64,000 nucleotides of DNA from Rhizobium sp. Root708 (GCF_001429725.1 NZ_LMHV01000003.1:124001-188000); one strand, 5' to 3'; positions 53,278 through 63,456 are shown, counted from the first letter of the stretch. A program made the numbers and translations. The notes: a model not told the origin generated them from the letters alone.

Positions 53278-54326
53278 CCACATTGGACGAAAGCGCTCTG
53301 CCCGAGCGAGCCACAATTCAGGACAACTCAAGGGGACAGCGTGGCTCGCTCGGCGACGCTCTACGCGCCGGCGCGGTCTTTCTGCTTCTTGGCCTGATGG
53401 TCGTTGGCTTCGCGCTCGCGGAACCCGCCTTCATCAACATCAGCAACCTGATGAGCATCCTGCAGGCCGTGTCGGTCGTTGCGATATTGGGCGCCGGCGT
53501 CACCGTGACGCTGGCCGTCGGCGGCTTTGATCTCTCGATCGGTGCCGTCGCTGCCTCAAGCGTCATGGCGGCAAGCTATGCCATGATCGTCTGGCAGCTG
53601 GATGCCTTCGCAACGGTGCCGCTGGTGCTTGCCTTCGGAGCGATTATCGGGCTCGTCAATGCCTTCCTCATCGTGCGTCTGCGCGTCCCCGATCTTCTGG
53701 CGACGCTTGCCGTGATGTTTCTTCTATCCGGACTGCAGCTCATCCCGACGGCCGGCCGCTCGATATCGGCAGGTCTCATTCTGCCGGATGGTGCAAAGGC
53801 TGCGGGCGCCTATGATCCGGCCTTCCTCCTCATCGGCCGCTACAGCCTCTTTTCCACCCTCCCGGTCTCGGTCGTGTTGATGGCGCTCGTGGCCATCGTG
53901 CTTTACGTCCTGACGGAAAGGACCCGCATTGGCCGGCTGCTGTTCGCCACCGGCGGCAACGAAGTGGCAACGCGGCTCGCGGGCGCCTCGCCTGCCCGAT
54001 TGAAGACGCTCGCCTATGTCATCTCGGGAGCGCTCGCCTCATTGGGTGGCATCGTCATCGCCGCCCGTGTCGGTCGTGGTGACGTCTCATCCGGCGGCTC
54101 TCTTCTCATGGATGCGGTAGCGGCCGCTCTGATCGGCTTCGCGATGCTCAACCTTCGCCGCCCCAACGTGCTTGGCACGGTCGTCGGCGCCGTGTTCGTC
54201 GGCGTTCTCCTGAACGGGCTGACCATGCTCAACGCGCCCTATTACACGCAAGACTTCGTGAAGGGCGCGGTTCTGGTCGGCGCACTTGCCCTCACCTACG
54301 GCCTCGGTCGCAACGGAGATCGCTGA
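53274..54326 (+). CDS. CUT2-type ABC importer permease
   Basis: Inner-membrane permease of 350 residues with about ten hydrophobic helices, RbsC family. VTLAVGGFDLSIGAVAASS is the conserved GGxDLSxG motif; FATGGNEVATRLAGAS is the cytoplasmic coupling loop for the ATPase. It completes an importer with the ATPase upstream and the binding protein on the other strand; only one permease gene is present, so it would homodimerise. Confidence 0.9.
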   Translation: MTTLDESALPERATIQDNSRGQRGSLGDALRAGAVFLLLGLMVVGFALAEPAFINISNLMSILQAVSVVAILGAGVTVTLAVGGFDLSIGAVAASSVMAASYAMIVWQLDAFATVPLVLAFGAIIGLVNAFLIVRLRVPDLLATLAVMFLLSGLQLIPTAGRSISAGLILPDGAKAAGAYDPAFLLIGRYSLFSTLPVSVVLMALVAIVLYVLTERTRIGRLLFATGGNEVATRLAGASPARLKTLAYVISGALASLGGIVIAARVGRGDVSSGGSLLMDAVAAALIGFAMLNLRRPNVLGTVVGAVFVGVLLNGLTMLNAPYYTQDFVKGAVLVGALALTYGLGRNGDR

Positions 54327-54396
54327 GGCCGCGCTCTCGCCTGCCGAAATTTTCCCGACGCCCCGCGCATTTGGAAAAACGTTCCTCTTTAATGAG

Positions 54397-54409
54397 ATAA
54401 ATCTATATA
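54397..54409. promoter_or_regulatory. A+T-rich word upstream of the second ABC importer
   Basis: ATAAATCTATATA lies 37 bases before the ATG at 54446, in a 119-base gap. Related words are at 47843 and 51649 and, on the minus strand, ATAAACTATATA at 23410-23421 before the four-cysteine Rrf2 gene. It may be a regulator site or a core promoter element. Confidence 0.35.
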
Positions 54410-54445
54410 TTTTATATTCTAATTGAAACGAGAGGGTTTATTTTA

Positions 54446-55456
54446 ATGAGTGAATCGACTGTATCTGGCCTGGGGCGCCGTGAAATCCTGAAGCTCGCGG
54501 CAGTCGCCGGCGCGACATTTGCCGGCGCGGGCGTCTTCGCCTCGGCGTCTGCAAACGCAGCTGACGATGGGCTTTCGCTCAAGGGAAAGCGCGTCGCGAT
54601 CAGCGCCACCGGGACCGACCACTATTTCGACCTGCAGGTCTACAACGCCCAGATCGAAGAAGTGAAGCGGCTCGGCGGCGAGCCGATCGCGGTCGACGCA
54701 GGCCGAAACGACGGCAAGCTGATCGCTCAGTTGCAGACGCTGGTCGCCCAGAAGCCTGATGCTATCGTGCAGATCCTGGGTACGCTCAGTGTCATCGATC
54801 CGTGGCTCAAGAAGGCCCGCGACGCCGGCATTCCGGTGCTGACCGTCGATGTCGGCTCGACCAATTCGCTCAACAACACCACCTCGGACAACTGGGGCAT
54901 TGGCAAGGACCTTGCTCTGCAGCTCGTCTCCGACATCGGCGGCGAAGGCAACATCGTGGTCTTCAACGGTTTCTATGGCGTAACACCCTGCGCCATCCGT
55001 TACGACCAGCTGGTCAACGTCATCAAGTACTTCCCGAAGGTGAAGATCATCCAGCCGGAACTGCGCGACGTCATCCCGAACACTGTTCAGGACGCGTTCA
55101 CGCAGATCACCGCGATCCTCAACAAATATCCGGAGAAGGGTTCGATCAAGGCCGTGTGGTCGGCCTGGGATATTCCGCAGCTCGGCGCGACGCAGGCAAT
55201 CGCCGCAGCCGGCCGCAACGAGATCCGCACCTATGGAGTCGACGGCAGCCCCGAGGTTTTGCAGCTTGTTGCCGATCCGAAGTCGCCGGCAGGCGCCGAT
55301 GCCGCGCAGCAGCCGGCCGAGATCGGTCGTGTCGCGGTCCGCAACGTCGCCAAGCTTCTGGCCGGCCAGACCCTGCCGCGGGAAACCTATGTCCCGGCTC
55401 TCCTCGCAAACAAGGAGAACGTCGGCGAGATCACCAAGAAGCTCGGCATCGGCTGA
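54446..55456 (+). CDS. Tat-exported CUT2-type ABC substrate-binding protein
   Basis: Periplasmic binding protein of 336 residues. A twin-arginine signal (LGRREILKLAAVAGATFAGAG) indicates folding before export, which is uncommon in this family. The mature part has KRVAISATGTDHYFDLQVYNAQIEEVKRLG, QKPDAIVQILGT, PVLTVDVGST and a hinge VWSAWDIPQLGATQAIAAAG. First gene of a five-gene operon with ATPase, two permeases and a monooxygenase. Ligand unknown. Confidence 0.88.
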   Translation: MSESTVSGLGRREILKLAAVAGATFAGAGVFASASANAADDGLSLKGKRVAISATGTDHYFDLQVYNAQIEEVKRLGGEPIAVDAGRNDGKLIAQLQTLVAQKPDAIVQILGTLSVIDPWLKKARDAGIPVLTVDVGSTNSLNNTTSDNWGIGKDLALQLVSDIGGEGNIVVFNGFYGVTPCAIRYDQLVNVIKYFPKVKIIQPELRDVIPNTVQDAFTQITAILNKYPEKGSIKAVWSAWDIPQLGATQAIAAAGRNEIRTYGVDGSPEVLQLVADPKSPAGADAAQQPAEIGRVAVRNVAKLLAGQTLPRETYVPALLANKENVGEITKKLGIG

Positions 55457-55515
55457 TAGCACTCTCGCGATGCAGCAAGGCCGCATCGCTTCCCTTTCTC
55501 TGAAGAGCCAGCACC

Positions 55516-57057
55516 ATGACCGCAGCTGAAACCGCCGATCCCGGCAGCGACATCATTCGTTTTGACCGCATCGTGAAACGCTTCGGCGGCGCGCAGGCTC
55601 TGGCCGGTGCCTCGCTCGCGGTTCGACGCGGCACCGTGCATGGCCTCGTCGGCCAGAATGGCGCCGGCAAATCCACGCTCATCAAGATCCTCGCCGGCCT
55701 GCACAGGCCGGACGAAGGACACATCGAGGTCGAGGGCCAAGGCTATGAAAGCCTTACGCCGCACCTCTGCGAAGAGCTTGGCATCCATTTCATTCATCAG
55801 GACCGGCTTCTGGTGCCGACCTTCACCGTTGGAGAAGCGCTTTTTCTCGGCCGCGAGACCCGTCTTCCGGGAACGCCGTTTCTCGACCGCCGCGCCATGC
55901 AGCGACGAGCCGAAGAAATCCTGCTCAACTATTTCGGCCTGCGGCTGCCGAAGGATGCACTGATCGGCGAGCTTTCCACCGCCGAACGGCAGATCGTGCA
56001 GATCACCCGTGCGCTCCTTAATCAGCCTAAGGTGCTGGTCTTCGACGAACCGACGGCAGCACTGGTCCGGCGTGAGGCTGAGACGCTGTTTCGGTTGATC
56101 CGCCGCCTGCGCGACGACGGTGTCACCATCATCTACATCTCCCACTATCTCAATGAGATCGAGGAACTTTGCGACCATGTGACGGTGCTGCGCAACGGGC
56201 TCGACGTCGCATCACTCCCGATCGCCGAAACATCCGCGAAGGCCATCGCCGGCTTGATGATCGAGCGCGATATCGCGGAAATGTTTCCGAAATCCCATGT
56301 CGAGCCGGGCGCCGATATCCTCAAGGTCGAAAACCTGTCGGCACCGAACCGCTACGATGACGTGAGCTTCACGCTTCGCCGTGGCGAGGTGCTCGGGATC
56401 ACCGGCCTGCTCGGATCCGGCGCCAAGGATCTAATCCGCACGCTCTTCGGACTGGAACAGGCAACGTCCGGCCGCATCGAGATGGCAGGCAAGGCCACGC
56501 GGCTGCGCAATCCGATTGAGGCCGTCGATCAGGATGTCGCATTGGTGCCGGAGGATCGGCGCGGCCATGGCGTGGGGCTCGATCTCAGCCTCTCCGAGAA
56601 CATCACCTTGTCGAGCCTTGCGCGATACACCCGCTTCGGCTTCCTGAAGCGGAAGCGCGAGCGCTCGGACACCGACGATCTGATCCGGCGCCTGCAGATC
56701 AAGACGGCAGGACGGGACGCTCTGGTACGCACGCTTTCCGGCGGCAACCAGCAGAAGGTTGCGATCGCCAAATGGCTGAGCCGGAAATCGGAAGTCTACC
56801 TCCTGGATGAGCCGACCGTCGGCGTCGATATCGGCTCGAAGGTGGAGATCTACGCGCTGATCGGCGAACTCGCCGCCCGCGGCGCCGGTGTCATCGTCTT
56901 GTCCTCCGATCTGCCCGAGCTTGTGGGCATCACCGATCGGATCCTCGTCTTCTTCCGCGGACGTGTCGTTCGCGAGTTCGTCTCCTCCGAGACCACAACG
57001 GATGAAGTGCTGTCGGCATCGACAGGCGCTTCGGAAGGATTGCGTCATGTCGGCTGA
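55516..57057 (+). CDS. CUT2-type ABC importer ATPase, second system
   Basis: Tandem ATPase of 513 residues. First domain: Walker A GQNGAGKST, LSTAERQIV, Walker B VLVFDEPTAALV. Second domain: a degenerate Walker A GLLGSGAKDLI without the GK[ST] triad, LSGGNQQKVAIAKWL and YLLDEPTVGVDIG, as usual in RbsA-like proteins. It overlaps the following permease gene by 11 bases. Serves the binding protein at 54446. Confidence 0.92.
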   Translation: MTAAETADPGSDIIRFDRIVKRFGGAQALAGASLAVRRGTVHGLVGQNGAGKSTLIKILAGLHRPDEGHIEVEGQGYESLTPHLCEELGIHFIHQDRLLVPTFTVGEALFLGRETRLPGTPFLDRRAMQRRAEEILLNYFGLRLPKDALIGELSTAERQIVQITRALLNQPKVLVFDEPTAALVRREAETLFRLIRRLRDDGVTIIYISHYLNEIEELCDHVTVLRNGLDVASLPIAETSAKAIAGLMIERDIAEMFPKSHVEPGADILKVENLSAPNRYDDVSFTLRRGEVLGITGLLGSGAKDLIRTLFGLEQATSGRIEMAGKATRLRNPIEAVDQDVALVPEDRRGHGVGLDLSLSENITLSSLARYTRFGFLKRKRERSDTDDLIRRLQIKTAGRDALVRTLSGGNQQKVAIAKWLSRKSEVYLLDEPTVGVDIGSKVEIYALIGELAARGAGVIVLSSDLPELVGITDRILVFFRGRVVREFVSSETTTDEVLSASTGASEGLRHVG

Positions 57058-58066
57058 TGTTCAGTTCGGTTCCCTGCCCGCGATTGCCGGCGACGATACG
57101 CCAAGATCGAAAGGCAATCTGGCGGCGACGGCACTTCGCTTCGGCTCGCTTCTCGCCTTTGCTTCCATTCTCGTCATCTTCTCGCTGACGGCGCCCTACT
57201 TCTTCACCGTCGGCAATATCGGCAATGTCCTTGGCCAATCGGCCATCGCCGGTGTCCTTGCCATCGGCCTGACGATCGTCTTGATCGCCGGTGGCTCGAA
57301 TGTGGTGACCGGCGGTATCGATCTGTCTCTGGCCGCCAACATGGGCCTGAGTGCCGCGGTCTATGCGTCGCTGATCCAGCTCGGCTATGGCGACGTGACC
57401 GCTGCCGCCGGAGCGATCATCACCGGCCTTGCGATCGGGGCCGTCAACGCGGTGGCTGTCGTTCTTGCCGGCATCGTGCCGCTTCTGGCAACGCTTGCCG
57501 TGATGAACGTCGTCGCCGGTCTGGAACTGGTCCTGACGCAGAATACCGTGGTGCCGGCCTCGACCGACGTGCTGACGGCGATCTCGACATCCGACAGCTT
57601 CGGCATCCCGGTTCTCGCCTACATCCTGATCGGCTTTACAGCCTTTGTTGCGGCTATCGTCCAGTACACGCCGCTCGGCCTCCGGCTTTATGCGGTCGGT
57701 GAGTTTCCGGACGCCGCCCGTGCAGCCGGCCTGCCGCTCAAGCGACTTGTCGCCAGTGCATTCATCGCGAGCGGCCTCTGCGGCGGCCTCGCCGGCATCC
57801 TCTCCGTGTCCTACCTCAGCGGCAGCACGACAGGTTCCGGCGAAATGTTGCTGCCGGTCGTCGTCACCGCCCTGCTGGGCGCTGTGTTCTCGCGCCGCCT
57901 CGTCCCGACGATCACCGGCACGCTGATATCCGCGCTCTTTGTTGGCTTCCTGGTGAACGGCTTCCAGCTTCTGAACCTGCCGAGCACCCTCGTCAGCGGC
58001 GTGCAGGGTGTTCTGATCCTGATTGTCGTTTCCGCCACGACCCTGCTGCGCACACGGGAGATCTGA
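57047..58066 (+). CDS. CUT2-type ABC importer permease 1, second system
   Basis: Permease of 339 residues with about ten helices. TIVLIAGGSNVVTGGIDLSLAANMGLSA carries the GGIDLS motif; YAVGEFPDAARAAGLPLKRL is the coupling loop. ATG 57047 follows GGAAGGATTG and lies inside the ATPase end. Pairs with the next permease to form a heterodimer. Confidence 0.9.
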   Translation: MSADVQFGSLPAIAGDDTPRSKGNLAATALRFGSLLAFASILVIFSLTAPYFFTVGNIGNVLGQSAIAGVLAIGLTIVLIAGGSNVVTGGIDLSLAANMGLSAAVYASLIQLGYGDVTAAAGAIITGLAIGAVNAVAVVLAGIVPLLATLAVMNVVAGLELVLTQNTVVPASTDVLTAISTSDSFGIPVLAYILIGFTAFVAAIVQYTPLGLRLYAVGEFPDAARAAGLPLKRLVASAFIASGLCGGLAGILSVSYLSGSTTGSGEMLLPVVVTALLGAVFSRRLVPTITGTLISALFVGFLVNGFQLLNLPSTLVSGVQGVLILIVVSATTLLRTREI

Positions 58067-58068
58067 CC

Positions 58069-59046
58069 GTGTCTGCCTCAATTTCCGCCGGGCGACCGCT
58101 CGCCAATCTCTCGCGCTATGGCTTGATACTGGCACTGATCGCCGTCTTCTCGATCTTCTCGGCAGCCGCTCCGACGTTCCTGACGCCGGGCAACCTGCAA
58201 AGCATCCTGGTCAACAATTTCACGCTGCTCGCCATCGTTTCTATTGCGATGACGTTCGCGGTGTCGGCCGGCGGGATCGATCTTTCTGTCGGCACCGCCG
58301 TCGATTTCGCAAGCTTCGCCTTTGTGTCGCTGGTCCTTGCCGGGAAGCCGGTCGTCCTGGCGCTGCTTGCGGCCCTCCTCGCCGGCGCTGTGGTCGGAGC
58401 CTTCAACGCGATCCTCATCTCCGCCATCGGCGTCTCGCCATTCTTGGCAACGCTCGGCACGCTCTTCATCGGCCGCAGCATCCAGCAACTGCTGACGAAC
58501 GGGGGCAACCCGGTCTACCTGCCGCCGACAGGCGTTCCCGATGCCTTCCGTTTCCTCGGCCACGGAACGATTGCCGGTTTTCCCGTTCCGCTGCTGATCG
58601 CAGCGGCAGTCATCGCGGGTGCCGCCATCCTGTTTTCGTTCACTCGCTTTGGGCGGGTAGTGCTCTCGATCGGCATCCAGCCGAGCGTCGTGCGCTATTC
58701 GGGCATCGGCCTTGGCCGGCATGTCGCCGTTACCTTCATTCTCGCGGGCACCGTCGCGGCAATCGCCGGCATCATCCTGACATCGACGGTCACGGTCTAC
58801 ATTCCCTCCTCGGGCAATGCCTTCCTGCTCAACGCGATCGGCGCCACTTTCATCGGCACGACCTTCTCGCCGCTCGGCCGCCCGAATGTCGCCGGCACCG
58901 TGTTCGGCGTTCTGCTGCTCAGCATCGTTGCCAACGGTCTGCTTCTGACCGGCCTGAATTTCTACTGGCAGCAGGTCGGCACCGGCAGCCTCATCTTCGC
59001 AGTGCTGGCCTTCAGCTTCATCAACAGGAAAGCGGCCGGCACCTGA
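58069..59046 (+). CDS. CUT2-type ABC importer permease 2, second system
   Basis: Permease of 325 residues, same family. MTFAVSAGGIDLSVGTAVDFASF holds the motif; SIGIQPSVVRYSGIGLGRH is the coupling loop. Starts with GTG 2 bases after the previous stop, so it depends on coupled translation. Two distinct permeases in one system contrast with the first importer. Confidence 0.9.
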   Translation: MSASISAGRPLANLSRYGLILALIAVFSIFSAAAPTFLTPGNLQSILVNNFTLLAIVSIAMTFAVSAGGIDLSVGTAVDFASFAFVSLVLAGKPVVLALLAALLAGAVVGAFNAILISAIGVSPFLATLGTLFIGRSIQQLLTNGGNPVYLPPTGVPDAFRFLGHGTIAGFPVPLLIAAAVIAGAAILFSFTRFGRVVLSIGIQPSVVRYSGIGLGRHVAVTFILAGTVAAIAGIILTSTVTVYIPSSGNAFLLNAIGATFIGTTFSPLGRPNVAGTVFGVLLLSIVANGLLLTGLNFYWQQVGTGSLIFAVLAFSFINRKAAGT

Positions 59047-59080
59047 GCCGACGTAGACCCGACAATGCAGGAACTATGAC

Positions 59081-60472
59081 ATGAGCCGAGAAATCAGGCT
59101 GAACGCCTTCGACATGAACTGCGTCGGACACCAGTCGCCAGGCCTCTGGCGCCACCCGCGCGACAAATCCTGGGCCTACAAGGATCTCGATTATTGGGTG
59201 CACCTCGCCAAGACGCTTGAGCGCGGCAAGTTCGACGGGCTCTTCATCGCCGACGTGCTCGGTGTCTACGACGTGCTGAACGGCAATGTCGACGCGGCCC
59301 TTCGCCATTCCGCCCAGGTGCCGGTCAACGACCCGCTGCAGCTCATTCCGACCATGGCTTATGAAACCGAACACCTCGGCTTCGGGTTGACGGCTTCGCT
59401 CTCATTCGAGCACCCCTACACCTTCGCCCGCAGGGTCTCGACGCTCGACCACCTGACCAAGGGCCGCGTGGGCTGGAACATCGTCACCTCCTATCTCAAC
59501 AGTGGCGCCCTCAACGTCGGCCAGCCGGCGCAGACGAACCACGACGACCGCTACGACCTTGCCGATGAATATCTCGAGGTCTGCTACAAGCTGTGGGAAG
59601 GCAGCTGGGAGGACGACGCCGTTGTCCGCGACCGCCAGAAAGGTGTCTTCACCGATCCGCGGAAAGTGCATCCCATCCATCATTCCGGCAAGCATTTCAG
59701 CGTCCCCGGCATCCATCTCAGCGAGCCTTCGCCGCAGCGCACGCCGGTCCTTTACCAAGCCGGCGCCTCGAGCCGTGGCAAGGACTTCGCCGGTGCCCAT
59801 GCCGAGTGCATCTTCGTGGCCGCCCCGTCGAAGCCGGTTCTCAAGCGCTACGTCGCCAATGTACGGCAGGCCGCCGAACGCGCCGGTCGCAACCCGCGCG
59901 AGATCCTCGCCTTCAATCTGCAGACGGTCATCCTCGGTGAAACCGACGCCGAGGCGCAGCGCAAGTTCAATGAATACCGGCAATACGCATCCTTCGAGGG
60001 CGCGCTGACGCTGATCTCCGGCTGGACCGGGATCGACTTCGGCCAGTTCGGCCCGGACGAAGTGCTGCGTCATCGCCATACCAACGCAGTGCAATCCGCC
60101 GTCGAGACCTTCACCACGATCGATCCGGATAAGGAATGGACCGTGCGCGAAATGGCGGACTGGGTCGGCATCGGCGGCTTCGGACCCGTCTTCGTCGGCT
60201 CGCCGTCAACAGTCGCGGACCTGATGCAGGAATGGATCGAGGATACCGACGTCGACGGCTTCAATCTGGCTTACGCCGTGACGCCCGAGAGCTTCGAGGA
60301 CGCGGTCGATCTTCTCGTGCCGGAGTTGCAGAAGCGCGGCGTCTACAAGACCGAATATCGCCAGGGAACATTGCGCGAAAAGCTCGGAGGCCAGGGGCCT
60401 CGCCTGCAGGCACCGCATCCAGGCGCTGCCTATCGCGCGTTCGGTGAAGCCTCCAGGAAGATTGCAATCTAA
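59081..60472 (+). CDS. LLM-class flavin monooxygenase, NtaA/SnaA/DszA family
   Basis: FMNH2-dependent monooxygenase with a TIM-barrel fold, 463 residues. LNAFDMNCVGHQSPGLWRHPRD, GKFDGLFIADVLGVYD, GRVGWNIVTSYLNSGALNVG and VLYQAGASSRGKDFAGAHAECIFVA are typical of the DszA/NtaA branch. Members cleave C-S or C-N bonds in sulfones, nitrilotriacetate or EDTA. It is the last gene of the second importer operon (34 bases after the permease), so its substrate is probably what that importer brings in. Confidence 0.88.
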   Translation: MSREIRLNAFDMNCVGHQSPGLWRHPRDKSWAYKDLDYWVHLAKTLERGKFDGLFIADVLGVYDVLNGNVDAALRHSAQVPVNDPLQLIPTMAYETEHLGFGLTASLSFEHPYTFARRVSTLDHLTKGRVGWNIVTSYLNSGALNVGQPAQTNHDDRYDLADEYLEVCYKLWEGSWEDDAVVRDRQKGVFTDPRKVHPIHHSGKHFSVPGIHLSEPSPQRTPVLYQAGASSRGKDFAGAHAECIFVAAPSKPVLKRYVANVRQAAERAGRNPREILAFNLQTVILGETDAEAQRKFNEYRQYASFEGALTLISGWTGIDFGQFGPDEVLRHRHTNAVQSAVETFTTIDPDKEWTVREMADWVGIGGFGPVFVGSPSTVADLMQEWIEDTDVDGFNLAYAVTPESFEDAVDLLVPELQKRGVYKTEYRQGTLREKLGGQGPRLQAPHPGAAYRAFGEASRKIAI

Positions 60473-60533
60473 GCCGAACAAGACGGGCAACGGGCGTGCC
60501 AACACATCCGTTGCCCCGATTGCTGCACGCCGA

Positions 60534-61862
60534 TCAATCGGCAAAGAATTTGTTGGCAGGCCGGGGCAGCCCAAGATGATCACGCAAGGTCGTGCCCTCG
60601 TATTCCGAGCGGAACAGGCCGCGCCGCTGCAGCTCCGGGACGAGCAGGTTCACCACATCGTCGAGCCCCTGCGGAAGATACGGAAAGACGACGTTGAAGC
60701 CGTCGCTGCCACGCTCGACCAGCCATTGCTCCATCTCATCGGCAATCGATGCCGCCGTGCCGACAAATGCCAGGCCGGAATAGCCGCCGTAACGCTGCGC
60801 GAGCTGCCGAACCGTCAACTGCTCCTCGCGCGCCAGCTTCAAGACCTGCGCACGGCCGGTCTTGCTTGCATTCGTCTCCGGAATATCAGGCAGCGGGCCA
60901 TCCGGATCGAAAGCGGAAGCGTCGTGCCCGAGGGCGATCGAAAGCGATGCGATGGCGCTATCGTAATGCACGAGGCCATCGAGCCTCGCCCGTTTCTCGC
61001 GTGCTGCCTCGGTAGTATCGCCGATAACGACGAAGGCAGCGGGCAGAATCTTGAGATGCAGCGGATCGCGGCCGACTGCAGACATCCGCCCCTTGATGTC
61101 GGCATAGAGGGCCTTCGCCGCTTCCAGATCCCGCGGCGAACAGAAGACGACTTCGGCAGTCGCCGCGGCAAGCTGGCGGCCCGGCTCGGACTGGCCTGCT
61201 TGTACGATCACGGGCCAGCCTTGCGGCGGCCGCGCAATGTTCAACGGCCCACGGACGCTGAACTCGTCGCCCTTGTGATCGAGGACGTGCATCCTTGCCG
61301 GATCGAAAAATTGCCCGCTTTCGACGTCGCGGGCGAATGCATCTTCCGCAAAGCTGTCCCAGAGACCCGTGACGACATCGTAAAACTCGCGGGCGCGCTG
61401 GTAGCGCTCACCGTGCTCGACATGCTCCTCCAGCCCGAAATTCAGCGCAGCATCGGGATTTGCCGTCGTCACGATGTTCCAGCCGGCTCTACCGTCGGAG
61501 ATGTGATCGAGCGAGGCGAAGCGGCGAGCCACGTGATAGGGCTCGTCAAAGGTGGTCGAGGCTGTCGCGACGAGGCCGATCCGGTCGGTGATGGCGGCAA
61601 GCGCCGACAAGAGCGTGAACGGTTCGAATGAGGTCACCGTCTGGCTTCGCTTCAACGCCTCGATGGGCATGTTCAGCACCGCCAGATGGTCGGCCATGAA
61701 GAAGGCGTCGAACTTCGCCGCTTCCAGCTTCCGCACGAATTCCTTCATGTGGCTGAAATTGAAGTTCGCGTCCGGATAGCTTCCGGGATAGCGCCAGGCT
61801 CCGGTATGCAGGCTAACGGGGCGCATGAAGGCACCAAGGTGCAATTGTCGCTCGTGTGCCAT
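60534..61862 (-). CDS. LLM-class flavin monooxygenase, NtaA/DszA family, second copy
   Basis: 442 residues, same family as the protein at 59081 but clearly distinct (LGAFMRPVSLHTGAWRYPGSYPDANFNF at the N-terminus; GRAGWNIVTTANPDAALNFGLEEHVEHGERY). FMNH2 and O2 dependent. Start 61862 is set against GGGGAAG; ATG 61865 directly before is too close to it. It converges with the 59081 gene and lies downstream of the peroxiredoxin gene on the same strand. Confidence 0.87.
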   Translation of the reverse strand: MAHERQLHLGAFMRPVSLHTGAWRYPGSYPDANFNFSHMKEFVRKLEAAKFDAFFMADHLAVLNMPIEALKRSQTVTSFEPFTLLSALAAITDRIGLVATASTTFDEPYHVARRFASLDHISDGRAGWNIVTTANPDAALNFGLEEHVEHGERYQRAREFYDVVTGLWDSFAEDAFARDVESGQFFDPARMHVLDHKGDEFSVRGPLNIARPPQGWPVIVQAGQSEPGRQLAAATAEVVFCSPRDLEAAKALYADIKGRMSAVGRDPLHLKILPAAFVVIGDTTEAAREKRARLDGLVHYDSAIASLSIALGHDASAFDPDGPLPDIPETNASKTGRAQVLKLAREEQLTVRQLAQRYGGYSGLAFVGTAASIADEMEQWLVERGSDGFNVVFPYLPQGLDDVVNLLVPELQRRGLFRSEYEGTTLRDHLGLPRPANKFFAD

Positions 61863-61892
61863 CATGCTTCCCCGTCTGGTCACTATTGCTGT

Positions 61893-62552
61893 TTAGGCCT
61901 GCGGCTGCTTGGTCTTGCGCAGATACGGCAGCACGGTGTCGAACGAACCGAAGCGGGTGACCGCGTCCTCGTTCGAGACAGCGGCGGTGATGATGACGTC
62001 CTCCCCCTGCTGCCAGTTGGCGGGCGTTGCAACCTGGTGCTTGGCCGTCAGCTGGATGGAATCGATCGCGCGCAAGATCTCATTGAAATTGCGTCCTGTT
62101 GTCATCGGGTAGGTGAGGATCAGCTTGATCTTCTTGTCCGGGCCGATGATGAACACAGAACGCACGGTCGCGTTGTCGGCAGGCGTGCGGCCTTCCGAGG
62201 TCTCGCCAGCACCAGCCGGCAGCATGTCGTAGAGCTTGGCGACCTGCAGGTCCTTGTCGCCGATCAACGGATAGTCCACATCGAAGCCGGTTGCCGTCTT
62301 GATGTCGCTCTTCCACTTGCTGTGGCTTTCGACCGGATCGACGGAGATGCCGATGATTTTCGCGCCGCGCTTGCGGAATTCTGGCTCGAGGCCAGCCATC
62401 GCACCGAGTTCGGTCGTGCAGACAGGCGTGAAGTTCTTGGGATGAGAGAAAAGGACGGCCCAGCCGTTGCCGATCCAGTCATGAAACTGGATGGCGCCCT
62501 GCGTGGTGTCGGCGGTAAAATCAGGTGCAATATCGTTGATACGGAGGCTCAT
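61893..62552 (-). CDS. 1-Cys peroxiredoxin, Prx6 subfamily
   Basis: Thiol peroxidase of 219 residues. Peroxidatic Cys45 lies in LFSHPKNFTPVCTTE, the Prx6 form; no clear resolving Cys is present. The C-terminal extension (VATPANWQQGEDVIITAAV) also marks Prx6. It lies 30 bases before the monooxygenase gene and in the same direction, so likely removes peroxide released by uncoupled flavin turnover. Start follows AAGGGTC. Confidence 0.92.
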   Translation of the reverse strand: MSLRINDIAPDFTADTTQGAIQFHDWIGNGWAVLFSHPKNFTPVCTTELGAMAGLEPEFRKRGAKIIGISVDPVESHSKWKSDIKTATGFDVDYPLIGDKDLQVAKLYDMLPAGAGETSEGRTPADNATVRSVFIIGPDKKIKLILTYPMTTGRNFNEILRAIDSIQLTAKHQVATPANWQQGEDVIITAAVSNEDAVTRFGSFDTVLPYLRKTKQPQA

Positions 62553-62787
62553 GAGCGGTGACCCTTGTTGATAAATGGCGTGGTTATTTCAATGACAGAT
62601 AAACGATCGGTCTGCTTGCCCGCCGTCGCCGGAAATCTGGCGGGCGGCAAGGTCGAACCGATCGGCCGTCGTGATGTCTGCAGCTGTCCTGTCGATAATC
62701 TTACAGTGCTGCTCCATCTTCGGCGCGGTGTGATTGATCGGCGAGGTTGCGCACATAGTCAAGGAGAAGATAGGCGCTGGCCGGCTG

Positions 62788-63387
62788 TTACAGAAGAGAC
62801 GGAACCGCCCGCCCGAGCGCAGGCTTCATCGGCGGTATCTTGTCGAGATGGCGAATTCTCGCCTTCAGCGTTTCGAAGAGGCGATATCCGCCGGGCCAGC
62901 GACCATAGCCGCTTGCGACGTTGATATGCCCCGCAAGGCCGACATTGCGCAACTCGCTGCCCCAGAGGCGGGCAAAGAGGGTCAGTCGGTCGAGCGACAT
63001 GTAATGATCGTTCAGGCTACCGACGAGAAGGCTGGCAAAAGGCAACCGTGCGGTGGGCATCGTGCCAAACGCGATCTGGCCGCTGTGCAGTCTCTCGGTC
63101 GCCGGCAAGTCACATGGGGCGACAAGAAGCGCGCCCTTCACGCGTGATGCCGAGGGTCGTCCCGCAAGGCTTGCCGCAAGAATGCAGCCGAGGCTATGCG
63201 CGACGATGTAGGCCTCCCCGGCCTCCTCAAGCGATGCCTCGAGCCTCTCCAGCCAGACGTTGAGCTGCGGCCGATCCCAGTTGTCCTGCTCGACAAGCCG
63301 GCTTTCGGGATGGTCGTTCAACCAAGCGCTTTGCCAGTGAGCGTCCTCGGATCCGTAGAGGCCGGGAAGAACGAGTACCGGGGTCAT
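62788..63387 (-). CDS. RBBP9/YdeN-family alpha/beta hydrolase
   Basis: Small serine hydrolase of 199 residues. PVLVLPGLYGSEDAHWQSAWL opens the fold, the nucleophile elbow is VAHSLGCILA, and the catalytic His is probably in GLAGHINVASGYGRWPGG. The family (RBBP9, YdeN) is of unclear physiological role. ATG 63387 follows GAGGATTTG. Between it and the peroxiredoxin gene lies a 235-base gap with no visible gene. Confidence 0.85.
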   Translation of the reverse strand: MTPVLVLPGLYGSEDAHWQSAWLNDHPESRLVEQDNWDRPQLNVWLERLEASLEEAGEAYIVAHSLGCILAASLAGRPSASRVKGALLVAPCDLPATERLHSGQIAFGTMPTARLPFASLLVGSLNDHYMSLDRLTLFARLWGSELRNVGLAGHINVASGYGRWPGGYRLFETLKARIRHLDKIPPMKPALGRAVPSLL

Positions 63388-63456
63388 CGTCAAATCCTCA
63401 TCTCGTCGCGTTGCCTGGAGCCGACTCCAGTCGAAGGCCACTTCGCGACCTCAGCA